Position numbers and translations under genes: made by a program. From Herbiconiux oxytropis (lineage in GTDB: Bacteria > Actinomycetota > Actinomycetes > Actinomycetales > Microbacteriaceae): a stretch of 64,000 bases of DNA. Positions 17,194 to 26,325 of this stretch are shown here, piece by piece. The notes beneath the pieces are model-generated. The model worked only from the letters and a program-made list of their open reading frames with translations, ran no database searches and was not told the origin of the DNA. Location of the stretch: assembly GCF_024979315.1 (NCBI RefSeq), contig NZ_JANLCK010000006.1, positions 169,678 to 233,677 of the forward strand, given 5' to 3'. Numbering within the stretch: the stretch's first letter is position 1; each line of letters opens with the position of its first letter.

Positions 17194-17982
17194 ATGAGCC
17201 TGTTCGAGAGGGTGGGGCGCCGGCAGACCGAGGTGCCCGCGCTGCACGTGGCCGTCGACATGGGGGAGGGCCCGGTCGTCGTGCTCCTGCACGGCATCGC
17301 ATCGTCGTCGGCGAGCTGGCGCCACCTCGTGCCCCTCGTCTCACCGCTCTACCGCGTGATCGCGATCGACCTCCTCGGCTTCGGCGGGTCGCGCGCCGGC
17401 GAGCACATCCGCTTCACCCTCGACGAGCACGTGGAGGCGCTGCACAAGACCCTGCGGGCGTTGCACCTGCGGGGCCGCTTCACCCTCGTGGGGCACAGCC
17501 TGGGTGCGCTCGTGTCGGCGCGCTATGCCGCCGTGCACCACCGCCAGGTCGCGCACCTCGTGCTCGTGGCGCCACCGGTCTACCCGCACCGCCGCTACCT
17601 CGACGCCCTCGGTCACCGGATGCGCGTGGGCGGCTACCTCTGGTTCTACCGGTTCGTGCGCGACAACCGGCTCACGATCGTGAACAACGCGGGGCGCTTC
17701 TCGAGGTGGATGCCGGGCGGCGCCCTCGCGATCGACGACGCCTCGTGGCAGGCCTTCTCCCGCTCGCTCGAGCACTGCATCGAGGTGCAGACCACCACCA
17801 CCGATCTCGCGCAGGTGCGCGCACCCGTGGATGTCGTGTGGGGGTCGCGCGACCAGGTGATCGTGCCAGGCAGCCTCGAGCGGTTCGGCTCGATGCACCA
17901 CGTGACCCTGCACGAGATCGCGCGGGCCGATCACCTGCTGAGGCTGCCGGTGTCCCGCGAGGTGGCGCGGCTGCTGCGCTGA
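17194..17982 (+). CDS. Alpha/beta-fold hydrolase
   Basis: Predicted serine hydrolase of 262 residues. The oxyanion loop is LLHGIASSSASW, the nucleophile elbow GHSLGAL carries the catalytic Ser, and the acid and His are expected in VVWGSRDQVIV and RADHLLRLP near the C-terminus. The ATG at 17194 has GGAGG nine bases upstream; ATG 17161 is in frame but lacks a ribosome site. Substrate unknown. Its last 52 bases overlap, tail to tail, the gene on the other strand. Confidence 0.88.
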   Translation: MSLFERVGRRQTEVPALHVAVDMGEGPVVVLLHGIASSSASWRHLVPLVSPLYRVIAIDLLGFGGSRAGEHIRFTLDEHVEALHKTLRALHLRGRFTLVGHSLGALVSARYAAVHHRQVAHLVLVAPPVYPHRRYLDALGHRMRVGGYLWFYRFVRDNRLTIVNNAGRFSRWMPGGALAIDDASWQAFSRSLEHCIEVQTTTTDLAQVRAPVDVVWGSRDQVIVPGSLERFGSMHHVTLHEIARADHLLRLPVSREVARLLR

Positions 17983-20447
17983 TCGGGCGCTGCTCCGAGG
18001 ACTGCTTCGCGCGCGGCATCCGGCCCCGCTTCGGGTGTCGCATCCGGCGCGGCGCCCGGGGCGGGCACGAAGCGGAACCAGGCCCAGACGGCCGCGGTGA
18101 GCACCGCGAACGCGGCGAATCCCGCGAGCCACGGCACGAGTGCGCCGCCCACCTCGTTCCAGGCCTCCGGCACCGGAAGGAGCACCAGGCCGAACACGAG
18201 GGCGACACCGCTCCAGCAGAGCGCCCACAGCCGCTTGGAGTGCTCGAACACGGCGCGCCCGTCGAGGAACCTCACCGGCAGCAGAGACACCACGGGCCCG
18301 CTGAGCGCCCCCACCGTGACGGCCGTCAGCAGATCGAGCACGAGCACCCCCGCGAGGTCGGGCTGCAGGGCCACGGCCGGCCGCAGTGCTCCCTGCGCCA
18401 CCCAGGCTGCGAGCCCGAGCCCCACCGAGACCGCGGCGCCCACCACCGCGAGCCGGGCCGCCACGTGCCCGCTCACTGCGGAGCGGCGCGGGCTCGAGGG
18501 CGCCGCGACCACGAACTGCACCCCGACGAGTGCACCGAACCCGAATCCGGGATCGAGCCCTGCGGCCCGCGACACCCCCACGCTCGCGATGGTGAGCAGC
18601 AGCGCGACAGGTCTCCCGAACGGTGCCCCGTGCAGTCCGTGCCTCCTCCCCACCACGACGGCTGCTCCGACGCCCACGACCCCCATCGCGACGCCTGCGC
18701 CGAAGAACGCCAGCACGAGCCCCAGGGTCGCCGCGTTCGCTCCCGCCTCGGGCGACACCCCCGCCGCTGCCACGGCGCCCACCCCCAGCACCACGGCGAC
18801 GCCCGCCGCCGACCTCCGCGCCGCCGGCCTGTGGGCGGCCGACCTGTGCCCTGCCGGCCTGTGCTCTGCCGGCCTGTGCTCTGCCGGCCTGTGCTCTGCC
18901 GACCTGTGCTCTGCCGACCTGGGGGGCGGTGTGCCCGCGGCCGGCTTGCGGCCCCCTCGCCAGAGCACCCGCCGCGCCGCAGCCGCCCCCGCCGCCACCT
19001 TTGCCGCCCCCGCCGCGAGGCCCCGCACGGGTGCACTCCTCCGGATGCGCTCGGAGTTCTCGTGGATCGTCGCCTCCAGCACCCCGCCCGGCACCATCAC
19101 GAGAACCACCGCGGCCGCCACGAGCACACCCAGGAACATCAGTCCCGCCGCGCCCTTCCGCACGACGTCACCCGCCGTCGCCAGCGCCGACGAGAACGCC
19201 GACGGTCCCGGGCTCGCACTCCCCGCTCCGGAGGCCGCTGTCGAGCCGTCCGCCGCACCGGCCGCCGATCCACCAGTCCTCCCCTCGGCACGGGCCGCGG
19301 AGTCGGGAGTCGACGAACCCTCGGCGGATCCGCCCTGCCCATCCGAACCGACGCCGGACACCTGGGGTCCTCCAGCCGTCGCGACAGGCCGGGCGCTGCC
19401 GGCGCTCGCCGATCCGGAACCGTCCGCCGATCCGGACTCGTCCGCCGATCCGGAACCGTCCGCCGAGCCGGCCGAGATGCCGTGACCGTCCACCTCGCCG
19501 AGCTGGAGGTCCTCCCCGTCTCCATCCACCCGAGGGTGCGTCGTGCTCCCCTGTCCGCCACCTGCACCGGATCCCGACGGGGGAGTGGCCGCTGGCGGTG
19601 CGCCGGGAGCCGTCCCGGGTTCCGAGCCGGTGCCCGGCACAGGGCCAGGCACCGGGCCAGGCCCGCTCCCCGGTTCCGACCCGGGCCAGGGTTCCGGTCC
19701 AGGACCAGGCCTTGGCCCCGGTCCCGGATCCACGATCGTCGGCGCCTCGAGCGCGAACACGATCGGCGGCGTCGTCGCGGTCGCGTCCGGAGCCGTCGGG
19801 AAGGCCTGCGAGGCCACGAGCGAGTACGGGCCGGGGCCGGTCGGCAGCGCCGTCAGCAGGCAGCTCCAGGCGCCGTCGGGGCCGACGGTCGTCGAGCATC
19901 CGCTGCCGTCGTTCAACTGCACCGTCACGAGGTTGAACGGCACGCCCGTGCCGCGGATCTCCTGGGTCGGATCCTCGATCGTCATCGTGGGCGTGATCGT
20001 GTCGGTGCTCCCGGGGTCCGTCTCCACCGTGGGCGGGTTGAGCAGACCGAAGTCGAGCACCGTCACATCCGGGGCTCCGACGTCGACACCGTTCGACACG
20101 GTCGCGGGCCCGGGCGAGCTCGGCGCGACGTCGATCGGGCAGACCCAGCTGCCGTCGGGCTCCACGGCCACGAGGCAGAGGGGATATCCGTCCCCCTCCA
20201 CCGGCATCGTCACCTCCACGACCGTGCCGGGCGCCGAGGTCCCGGCCAGCACCACCCCGAACCCGTCGGGGCCCGCCACCGCGACCGATCCTTCCGCCGG
20301 TGCCGACGTGACGGTGGGAGCCGGAGCCGCCCAGGCCGGTGCGGCGCCCGCCACGCCACCCACGACCACCGCGGCTGCGGTCGCGGCAGCCGCGAGGGCA
20401 GCCGCGACGGTCGCCGCGCCGCGAACCCATCGCCATGCCGAGAACAT
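17931..20447 (-). CDS. Large Ig-like, low-complexity, polytopic membrane protein of unknown function
   Basis: An 838-residue protein with no function I can name. It has an N-terminal signal segment (1-41, ending AWA-AP) and two Ig-like extracellular modules (about 42-235), each with a Cys pair and a GPDGAW/EPDGSW type strand. A Pro-Gly-rich linker (about 238-283) and a Ser/Gly/Asp/Ala-rich stalk (about 290-425) follow. A membrane helix (about 434-458) ends in GGVLEATIHENSERI. A cytoplasmic basic region with an HRPAE pentapeptide repeat (about 510-542) leads to about seven further membrane segments. The coding frame keeps GC-rich third positions throughout, supporting a real gene. TAGAGT lies 7 bases before the ATG, so the gene is probably leaderless. 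Confidence 0.75.
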   Translation of the reverse strand: MFSAWRWVRGAATVAAALAAAATAAAVVVGGVAGAAPAWAAPAPTVTSAPAEGSVAVAGPDGFGVVLAGTSAPGTVVEVTMPVEGDGYPLCLVAVEPDGSWVCPIDVAPSSPGPATVSNGVDVGAPDVTVLDFGLLNPPTVETDPGSTDTITPTMTIEDPTQEIRGTGVPFNLVTVQLNDGSGCSTTVGPDGAWSCLLTALPTGPGPYSLVASQAFPTAPDATATTPPIVFALEAPTIVDPGPGPRPGPGPEPWPGSEPGSGPGPVPGPVPGTGSEPGTAPGAPPAATPPSGSGAGGGQGSTTHPRVDGDGEDLQLGEVDGHGISAGSADGSGSADESGSADGSGSASAGSARPVATAGGPQVSGVGSDGQGGSAEGSSTPDSAARAEGRTGGSAAGAADGSTAASGAGSASPGPSAFSSALATAGDVVRKGAAGLMFLGVLVAAAVVLVMVPGGVLEATIHENSERIRRSAPVRGLAAGAAKVAAGAAAARRVLWRGGRKPAAGTPPPRSAEHRSAEHRPAEHRPAEHRPAGHRSAAHRPAARRSAAGVAVVLGVGAVAAAGVSPEAGANAATLGLVLAFFGAGVAMGVVGVGAAVVVGRRHGLHGAPFGRPVALLLTIASVGVSRAAGLDPGFGFGALVGVQFVVAAPSSPRRSAVSGHVAARLAVVGAAVSVGLGLAAWVAQGALRPAVALQPDLAGVLVLDLLTAVTVGALSGPVVSLLPVRFLDGRAVFEHSKRLWALCWSGVALVFGLVLLPVPEAWNEVGGALVPWLAGFAAFAVLTAAVWAWFRFVPAPGAAPDATPEAGPDAAREAVLGAAPDQRSSRATSRDTGSLSR
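18823..18920 (-). repeat. 15-base tandem repeat, about 6.5 copies, inside the Ig-like membrane protein gene
   Basis: Unit of the form GCCGGCCTGTGCTCT on the plus strand, repeated head to tail with one to four changes per copy. Translated on the minus strand it gives (R/P)(P/S)AEH-type pentapeptides with His every fifth residue. Three adjacent units (18853-18897) are identical, pointing to recent slippage. Confidence 0.9.
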
Positions 20448-20454
20448 GAGCGAA

Positions 20455-20460
20455 ACTCTA
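20455..20460 (-). promoter_or_regulatory. -10 of probable leaderless promoter for the Ig-like membrane protein
   Basis: TAGAGT on the minus strand ends 7 bases before ATG 20447 and no Shine-Dalgarno is visible. The rest of the 172-base gap up to 20619 shows nothing else recognisable. Confidence 0.45.
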
Positions 20461-20619
20461 CTCGGCCAAGCCCTTCAACTGAAGATGACTCACGAATCCC
20501 GTTCGAAAGCGCAATTCACGAGACGACCGAGCTCCAGAGTGCCCCGATCCTCACCACGATTGCAGTTCCGAACCCACAGCCCCGCGCCCTGCCCTCGCCG
20601 GAGCCGGAGCGCCCGCCGT

Positions 20620-21822
20620 TCAGCCGAAGAGCCGCTGCAGCCGTGCCACACCCTCGGCCAGCGCGTCGTCGCCGAGCGCGTAGGAGAGCCGCAGGAACCC
20701 GCTCGGCCCGAACGCCTCGCCGGGCACGGTGGCCACCTCGACCTGTTCGAGGATCAGGTCGGCGAGCTCGAGCGAGGTCGTCGGCGTCACGCCGCCCCAG
20801 GTGCGCCCCAGCAGCCCCGTCACATCCGGGTACACGTAGAACGCGCCCTGCGGCAGCGGCGTGCGCACGCCGTCGATGGCGTTGAGCCCGTCGACGATCA
20901 GCCGCCGCCGGCGGTCGTAGGTCGAGCGCATCGTCTCCACGGTGTCCTGCGGACCGTTGAGCGCGGCGATCGCCGCCCGCTGCGACACGTTCGACACGTT
21001 CGACGACAGGTGCGACTGAAGGTTCGAGGCGGCCTTGATGGCATCCAGGGGCCCGACCATCCAGCCGACCCGCCATCCGGTCATCGCGTAGGTCTTGGCC
21101 ACGCCGTTCACGAGCAGCGTGCGGTCGGCGAGAGCGGGAACGGCCGCCACGATCGACACGGCCTCCACGCCGTCGTAGACGAGGTTCTGGTAGATCTCGT
21201 CGCTGATCACCCAGAGGCCGTGGGCATCGGCCCACTCACCGATCTCCTTCGTCTGCTCCGGCGAGTACACGGCACCGGTCGGGTTCGAGGGCGACACGAA
21301 CAGCAGCACCTTCGTGCGCGGCGTGCGGGCGGCCTCGAGCTGCTCCACGGTCACGAGGTAGTCCTGGTCGCTGCCGGCGAAGACCTCCACGGGCACGCCG
21401 CCGGCGAGCCGGATGGCCTCGGGGTATGTGGTCCAGAACGGCGTCGGAACGAGCACCTCGTCGCCCGGGTCGAGCAGCGTCGCGAACGACTGGTAGACCG
21501 CCTGCTTGCCGCCGTTGGTCACGATCACCTGGGCCGGAGACACCTCCACGCCGCTGTCGCGCAGCGTCTTCGCGGCGATCGCCTCGCGGAGCTCCGGGAG
21601 CCCGGCCGCTGGGGTGTAGCGGTGGTTCTTCGGGTCGAGCACCGCCGCGGATGCCGCCTCGACGATGTGCGGCGGCGTCGGGAAGTCGGGCTCTCCGGCG
21701 GCGTAGCTGATGACCGGCCGGCCTGCAGCCTGCAGGCTCTTGGCCTTGGCGTCGACCTTGAGGGTCGCCGATTCGGCGATGGAGGCGATTCGGTGCGAGA
21801 TGCGGGGCAGCTGGTCGGTCAC
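20620..21822 (-). CDS. Class I/II pyridoxal-phosphate aminotransferase (aspartate aminotransferase-like)
   Basis: Cytoplasmic PLP enzyme of 400 residues, fold type I, most like bacterial subgroup Ib aspartate/aromatic aminotransferases. Visible motifs are [14 protein letters not shown] near the N-terminus and [11 protein letters not shown]. The PLP lysine lies in the loop [16 protein letters not shown], and the substrate Arg is in [12 protein letters not shown]. It should transaminate aspartate and 2-oxoglutarate. GTG 21822 is selected by the TAGCCT -10 six bases upstream. Confidence 0.92.
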   Translation of the reverse strand: MTDQLPRISHRIASIAESATLKVDAKAKSLQAAGRPVISYAAGEPDFPTPPHIVEAASAAVLDPKNHRYTPAAGLPELREAIAAKTLRDSGVEVSPAQVIVTNGGKQAVYQSFATLLDPGDEVLVPTPFWTTYPEAIRLAGGVPVEVFAGSDQDYLVTVEQLEAARTPRTKVLLFVSPSNPTGAVYSPEQTKEIGEWADAHGLWVISDEIYQNLVYDGVEAVSIVAAVPALADRTLLVNGVAKTYAMTGWRVGWMVGPLDAIKAASNLQSHLSSNVSNVSQRAAIAALNGPQDTVETMRSTYDRRRRLIVDGLNAIDGVRTPLPQGAFYVYPDVTGLLGRTWGGVTPTTSLELADLILEQVEVATVPGEAFGPSGFLRLSYALGDDALAEGVARLQRLFG

Positions 21823-21828
21823 GCCACA

Positions 21829-21834
21829 AGGCTA
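21829..21834 (-). promoter_or_regulatory. -10 of probable leaderless promoter for the aminotransferase
   Basis: TAGCCT on the minus strand ends 6 bases before GTG 21822; no ribosome binding site lies between. Confidence 0.4.
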
Positions 21835-21839
21835 CCCGT

Positions 21840-22460
21840 TCAGGAAGTCAGCACCGGGAATGCGTCTGAGACGGCGCCGAGGATGGACTGGATGGCGATG
21901 GAGAGGAGGAGCAGGCCGAAGATCCGGGTCACGATGCTCATGCCCGTGGGCTTCACCACGCGGGCGACCTGGGGCGCGAAGAACAGCGCGACGGCGATCA
22001 CGAGCGCCACGCCGAGGTTCACGAGCACTCCGGCCGCGAGATCGATCAGGCTCGGGTAGTTCTCCGCGAACGTGATGACGAGGCTGATCGCACCGGGCCC
22101 CGCGATGAGAGGGATGGCGAGCGGCACGACCACGGGCGACTGGTTGTCGGCGACCGTGACGACGTTGGCCTTCGCCGTGAGCATCGCCCAGCCGATCGAG
22201 GCCACGAGCAGGTTGCCCGCTATGCGGAACGAGGTCAGGTCGATGCCGAAGCCCTCGAGGATGAGCTTGCCGGCCAGGAGCGACACCGTGAGCACCGCGA
22301 ACACGGCGAGCCCCACCAGGATGCCGATGCGGCGTTGTCTGGCCCTGTCGAAGTCCTTGGTGAGATTGAGGAAGATCGGCAGGCTGCCGATGGGGTTCGA
22401 GATGGTGAGCAGTGCGAGGGCGCTCGTGGCGAGCGTGGGGGCGCTGATGACGTCGGTCAT
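21840..22460 (-). CDS. MarC-family integral membrane protein
   Basis: Membrane protein of 206 residues with six predicted helices in the MarC/UPF0056 pattern: ALLTISNPIGSLPIFLNLT near the start, AGPGAISLVITFAE in the middle and GLLLLSIAIQSILGAV near the end. The family has no settled function; despite the name, involvement in multidrug resistance was not confirmed. The ATG overlaps the stop of the AI-2E family gene by four bases, so the two are co-transcribed. Confidence 0.92.
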   Translation of the reverse strand: MTDVISAPTLATSALALLTISNPIGSLPIFLNLTKDFDRARQRRIGILVGLAVFAVLTVSLLAGKLILEGFGIDLTSFRIAGNLLVASIGWAMLTAKANVVTVADNQSPVVVPLAIPLIAGPGAISLVITFAENYPSLIDLAAGVLVNLGVALVIAVALFFAPQVARVVKPTGMSIVTRIFGLLLLSIAIQSILGAVSDAFPVLTS

Positions 22461-23491
22461 CGCGCGGCCTGCTTGGGCACCACGACCTGCTTCACGATGA
22501 TGAGCACGGACGCCACGACCGGCACCGCGATGAGCGCCCCGAGCACCCCGAGCAGCGTGCCACCCACGAGGGCGCCGATCACCACGAGGATCCCGGGGAC
22601 GTCGACGGCCTTGTTCATGATCCGCGGGCTGAACACGTACGCCTCGACCTGCATGTAGACGAGGAAGTAGATGCCGATGATGATCGCGGTCAGGGGCGAG
22701 ACCGTGAGGGCGAAGAAGGTCACGATCACGGCGCTGATGATCGTGCCGACGAGTGGGATGAGGGCGAGCAGGAACGCGACCACGGCGAGGGCTCCGGCGT
22801 AGGGGACGCCCGCCAGCATCATCGCGATGAAGCCGAAGACGCCGTTCGTGCCGGCCAGGATCACCTGCCCGCTCACGTACTTGCCGATCGAGCGCACGAT
22901 CTGGTCGGTGATCGACACGACCCCCTCGCGGCGCGAGAGCGGCACGAGCACGTAGAAGCTGTTCTTCACGGCGTCGAGCGAACCGAGGAAGAACAGCGTC
23001 AGCACGAGCACGAGCAGCCCGCCCGAGATGCCGTTGACCAGGGCCACGCCGATCTTCAGGACGCCGCCGCCGAGGGCCGCGAGATTGCCCGGATCAGACA
23101 GGAACGACTCGAGGTCGCCCACGAGCTTCTTGGTGTCGACCGAGGTGCCGAAGACATCCGTGAACCAGGTCTGCTGGGTGAGCGAGCTCACGGCCCCTGG
23201 CAGGTTGGCGATGAGCTCGGTGACCTGGTCGACGACCGCGGGGATGACCAGGAAGAACACCAGCACGGCGAACGCGATCACGATGACGAAGACGATCACG
23301 ATCGACCAACCGCGCGGGATCCTCCGCCTGGTGAGCCAGCGCACGAGCGGATCGAGTCCGAGCGCGAGGAACAACGAGGCGAGGATGCAGATCACCACGG
23401 TCGACAGCTGCACGAACGCGAAACCGAGGGCGATCGCCATGAGTCCGCCGAGGGTCGCGATGAACCCGATCCTGAAGGCGCCTGTGCGCAT
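22457..23491 (-). CDS. AI-2E/PerM-family transporter-like membrane protein
   Basis: Polytopic membrane protein of 344 residues, AI-2E_transport family (PF01594). The N-terminal hairpin of helices ends in GLDPLVRWLTRRRIPRGWSI. A soluble-looking loop (about residues 95-145) follows, then the conserved late block GVPYAGALAVVAFLLALIPL and SPRIMNKAVDVPGILVVIGA. Members range from autoinducer-2 exporters to Na+/H+ antiporters, so the substrate is open. GGGGAA lies upstream of the ATG. Divergent from the tRNA-Trp promoter. Confidence 0.9.
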   Translation of the reverse strand: MRTGAFRIGFIATLGGLMAIALGFAFVQLSTVVICILASLFLALGLDPLVRWLTRRRIPRGWSIVIVFVIVIAFAVLVFFLVIPAVVDQVTELIANLPGAVSSLTQQTWFTDVFGTSVDTKKLVGDLESFLSDPGNLAALGGGVLKIGVALVNGISGGLLVLVLTLFFLGSLDAVKNSFYVLVPLSRREGVVSITDQIVRSIGKYVSGQVILAGTNGVFGFIAMMLAGVPYAGALAVVAFLLALIPLVGTIISAVIVTFFALTVSPLTAIIIGIYFLVYMQVEAYVFSPRIMNKAVDVPGILVVIGALVGGTLLGVLGALIAVPVVASVLIIVKQVVVPKQAAR

Positions 23492-23514
23492 CCGCTTCCC
23501 CGTTCCCCTCGCCT

Positions 23515-23543
23515 TTGCATGCCCACCGGATGTGACTTACACT
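23515..23543 (+). promoter_or_regulatory. Promoter for tRNA-Trp and secE/nusG
   Basis: TTGCAT (23515-23520) and TACACT (23538-23543) are spaced by 17 bases, a good housekeeping sigma promoter. The start would be near 23550, about 107 bases before the tRNA. The same -35 and spacing are found at the rplJ promoter (40577-40605). Confidence 0.6.
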
Positions 23544-23656
23544 GTCTTTCGGTGGTTGAAATCCGCCAAGCTTTTCTATGCCTGGATGCGGCCCAGCCCT
23601 TGCAGTGAGTGTAGCGAAGTGACGCGGTTTCAGCCGGTGCTGATCGTTCAGCACAT

Positions 23657-23729
23657 AGGGCGGTGGCTCAATTGGTAGAGCAGCGGTCTCCAAAACCGCA
23701 GGTTGCAGGTTCGAGTCCTGTCCGCCCTG
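23657..23729 (+). tRNA. tRNA-Trp (anticodon CCA)
   Basis: A 73-base cloverleaf. Acceptor stem AGGGCGG pairs with CCGCCCT, the D arm has GGCTCAATTGGTAGAGC, the anticodon stem-loop gcggt-ctCCAaa-accgc gives anticodon CCA, and the T arm contains GGTTCGAGTCC. Discriminator base G fits Trp. The 3' CCA is not encoded. Position just upstream of secE is the standard bacterial arrangement. Confidence 0.97.
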
Positions 23730-23771
23730 CACCGGCTCGCGTGAGCCCGGCTTGTGAAAGGTACTGACACG

Positions 23772-24035
23772 GTGGCACGAAAAGTAATCGACGAACCTTC
23801 CGAGGAGATCGTCGAGAACGCCCGGAAAGAGCGGGCAGGGCGCAACCCCTTCGCTCGCATCGTGCTGTTCATCAAGCAGGTGTTCGGCGAACTCAAGAAG
23901 GTGGTCACGCCGACTCGTCGCGAACTGCTGAGCTACACGCTGGTCGTGCTGATCTTCGTGGTCATCATGATGGCGATCGTGGTGGGGCTCGACACGCTGT
24001 TCGGCTGGCTCGCCGTCGTCACCTTCGGCGAGTAG
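23772..24035 (+). CDS. secE: Preprotein translocase subunit SecE
   Basis: Small SecYEG translocon subunit, 87 residues. It has a charged cytoplasmic N-terminus, the amphipathic segment FIKQVFGELKKVVTPTRREL and one membrane helix (about residues 56-80). GTG 23772 is chosen: GAAAGG lies 10 bases upstream and the product starts VARKVIDEPSEE. An in-frame GTG at 23754 overlaps that ribosome site. nusG follows after 69 bases. Confidence 0.95.
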   Translation: MARKVIDEPSEEIVENARKERAGRNPFARIVLFIKQVFGELKKVVTPTRRELLSYTLVVLIFVVIMMAIVVGLDTLFGWLAVVTFGE

Positions 24036-24104
24036 TCCCGGCGGCTCCGGCCGCTCTCGTGGCTGAACCGCGCCCGATCACCCCCGCGCCCCTAAGAACA
24101 AGAA

Positions 24105-25067
24105 GTGGAAGCGAACTCATTGTCTGACTCAAAGCCCGATGAAGCCGGCGTCCCGGCCGACCTCGACGCCCTCCTCGAGGCCATCGATGCTCCGGCCGAC
24201 CCCGAAGCGGATGCCGTGGTCGACGACGCGCTGAACATCGACTCGTTCGACGAGGCCGCCGCGGTGCTCGACGTGCTCGAAGACGACGAGGCCGAGCTCG
24301 CGCCCGCCGACGAGGCTGCGGCCGAGGCCGCGATCGAAGAGGTCGTGGCGGCTGAGGACGCCTCCGACGAGGCTTCCGACTCCAGCGAGGCTTCCAGCCC
24401 CGACGAGTCGGACGCCGCTGATGACGCCGAAGTCGAAGAGGTCGAGGCGGATCCGTACGACGCGTTCCGCGCCGAGCTCCGCACCCTCCCCGGCAAGTGG
24501 TACGTCATCCACTCCTACGCCGGCTTCGAGAAGCGCGTGAAATCGAACATCGAGAGCCGCAAGACCTCGATGGGCATGGAGGACTTCGTCTTCCAGGTCG
24601 AGGTGCCGATGGAAGACGTCGTCGAGATCAAGAACGGCCAGCGCAAGCTCGTCACCCGCGTGCGCATCCCCGGCTACGTCCTCGTCCGCATGTTCCTCAA
24701 CGAGGACAGCTGGTCGGTCGTGCGTCACACCCCCGGTGTCACGGGCTTCGTGGGCAACTCGCACAACCCCACGCCCCTCCGCTTCGAGGAGGCCTTCAAC
24801 ATGCTGAAGTCGCTCGTCGAGGTGGCCGAGGTCGCTCCTGCCAAGGCGGGCGGAGGCAAGGGCGGCAAGGCCGTGCAGCGCACCGTTCCGGCCGAGGTCG
24901 ACTTCGAGGTCGGCGAGACCATCACCATCAAGGAGGGCTCGTTCGCGGGCCTGCCCGGTTCGATCAGCGAGATCAAGCCCGAGAGCGGCAAGCTCACCGT
25001 GCTCGTCTCGCTCTTCGAGCGCGAGACCCCGGTCGAGCTGTCGTTCGACCAGGTCACCAAGCTGTAG
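24105..25067 (+). CDS. nusG: Transcription termination/antitermination factor NusG
   Basis: RNA polymerase-binding elongation factor coupling transcription to ribosomes and Rho. The 320-residue protein has a long acidic N-terminal extension (residues 1-118, mainly Asp, Glu, Ala and Ser), the NGN domain starting [20 protein letters not shown] and a C-terminal KOW domain with [21 protein letters not shown] Gly/Lys linker ([12 protein letters not shown]) interrupts the NGN-KOW junction. The start is uncertain between GTG 24105 and TTG 24120. Placement between secE and rplK is universal. Confidence 0.95.
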   Translation: MEANSLSDSKPDEAGVPADLDALLEAIDAPADPEADAVVDDALNIDSFDEAAAVLDVLEDDEAELAPADEAAAEAAIEEVVAAEDASDEASDSSEASSPDESDAADDAEVEEVEADPYDAFRAELRTLPGKWYVIHSYAGFEKRVKSNIESRKTSMGMEDFVFQVEVPMEDVVEIKNGQRKLVTRVRIPGYVLVRMFLNEDSWSVVRHTPGVTGFVGNSHNPTPLRFEEAFNMLKSLVEVAEVAPAKAGGGKGGKAVQRTVPAEVDFEVGETITIKEGSFAGLPGSISEIKPESGKLTVLVSLFERETPVELSFDQVTKL

Positions 25068-25178
25068 TTTCCACCGTTCGTCCTCCGGGCGACACACAGC
25101 TCCCCCTATGCCACCGCATCCAGCCGGATGTCGGGAGAGCCGGTCACAAGGGCCGGTTCGAAGAGAAAAGAGAAGAAC

Positions 25179-25610
25179 ATGGCACCGAAGAAGAAGGTCA
25201 CAGGTCTGATCAAGCTTCAGATCAACGCCGGCGCCGCCAACCCCGCTCCGCCCATCGGGCCGGCGCTGGGTCAGCACGGCGTGAACATCATGGAGTTCTG
25301 CAAGGCGTACAACGCGGCGACCGAGTCGCAGCGCGGCAACGTCATCCCCGTCGAGATCACGGTCTACGAAGACCGCTCGTTCACCTTCATCCTGAAGACC
25401 CCGCCGGCGGCGGAGCTCATCAAGAAGGCGGCCGGAGTCGCCAAGGGCTCCTCGACCCCGCACACCGTCAAGGTCGCGAAGCTCACCCGTGAGCAGGTGC
25501 GTCAGATCGCCGAGCAGAAGCAGGCCGACCTGAACGCCAACGACATCGAAGCGGCAGAGAAGATCATCGCCGGTACTGCCCGTTCCATGGGCATCACGGT
25601 CGAAGCGTAA
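25179..25610 (+). CDS. rplK: 50S ribosomal protein L11
   Basis: Ribosomal protein of the GTPase-associated centre, 143 residues. It begins [20 protein letters not shown] with the [16 protein letters not shown] motif in the N-terminal domain, and the C-terminal rRNA-binding domain runs to GITVEA. ATG 25179 follows an AAGAGAAAAGAGAAG purine-rich ribosome site; an upstream ORF extension to 25128 is not used. rplA follows after 13 bases. The 111-base gap before it shows no clear promoter. Confidence 0.97.
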   Translation: MAPKKKVTGLIKLQINAGAANPAPPIGPALGQHGVNIMEFCKAYNAATESQRGNVIPVEITVYEDRSFTFILKTPPAAELIKKAAGVAKGSSTPHTVKVAKLTREQVRQIAEQKQADLNANDIEAAEKIIAGTARSMGITVEA

Positions 25611-25623
25611 GGGCGGCAGGAAC

Positions 25624-26313
25624 ATGGCACAGAAGTCAAAGGCCTACCGGGCCGCGGCCGAGAAGATCGAAGCCGGCAAGTACTACACCCCGTCCGAAGC
25701 CGTGCAGCTCGCTCGCGAGACCGGCTCGGCCAAGTTCGACAGCACCGTCGAGGTCGCGCTGAAGCTCGGGGTCGACCCGCGCAAGGCAGACCAGATGGTC
25801 CGTGGAACCGTCATCCTCCCCCACGGCACGGGCAAGACCGCCCGCGTCATCGTGTTCGCGACGGGCCCCGCGGCCGAGGCTGCTCTCGCAGCCGGCGCCG
25901 ACGAGGTCGGTGGCGACGAGCTGATCGAGAAGGTGGCCGGCGGCTACACCTCGTTCGACTCCGCGGTCTCGACCCCCGAGCTCATGGGCAAGGTCGGTCG
26001 TCTCGGAAAGGTGCTCGGCCCGCGTGGCCTCATGCCCAACCCGAAGACCGGCACCGTGACCCCGGATGTCGCGAAGGCCGTCAACGAGATCAAGGGCGGA
26101 AAGATCGAGTTCCGCGTCGACAAGCACGCCAACGTGCACTTCGTCGTGGGCAAGGCCGCGTTCACCCCCGAGCAGCTCGACGAGAACATCGCCGCAGCGC
26201 TCGAAGAGGTCGTGCGTCTCAAGCCGAGCTCCTCGAAGGGCCGCTACATCCAGAAGGGCGCCGTCTCGACCACGTTCGGCCCGGGCATCCCGCTCGACGT
26301 CAACGCGATCTAG
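25624..26313 (+). CDS. rplA: 50S ribosomal protein L1
   Basis: Ribosomal protein of the L1 stalk, 229 residues and full length. Visible motifs are [39 protein letters not shown] and the closing [15 protein letters not shown] 25624 follows GGCAGGAAC. It ends the rplK-rplA unit and is followed directly by a strong hairpin terminator. rplJ-rplL are about 14.5 kb downstream, separated by accessory genes. Confidence 0.97.
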   Translation: MAQKSKAYRAAAEKIEAGKYYTPSEAVQLARETGSAKFDSTVEVALKLGVDPRKADQMVRGTVILPHGTGKTARVIVFATGPAAEAALAAGADEVGGDELIEKVAGGYTSFDSAVSTPELMGKVGRLGKVLGPRGLMPNPKTGTVTPDVAKAVNEIKGGKIEFRVDKHANVHFVVGKAAFTPEQLDENIAAALEEVVRLKPSSSKGRYIQKGAVSTTFGPGIPLDVNAI

Positions 26314-26325
26314 TCGCAGCTTCCC

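Noticed and set aside
18823..18920. Tandem repeat considered as a CRISPR array
   Set aside because: Units are contiguous 15-mers without spacers and continue the reading frame of the surrounding gene; no cas genes are present.
23657..23729. tRNA-Trp as a possible integration site
   Set aside because: No integrase and no second copy of the tRNA 3' end were seen downstream; secE follows directly as in most bacteria.
25068..25178. rplK upstream region considered as an L11 or riboswitch leader
   Set aside because: A weak GCCGGT/CCGGT hairpin is present but no terminator or recognisable conserved core.
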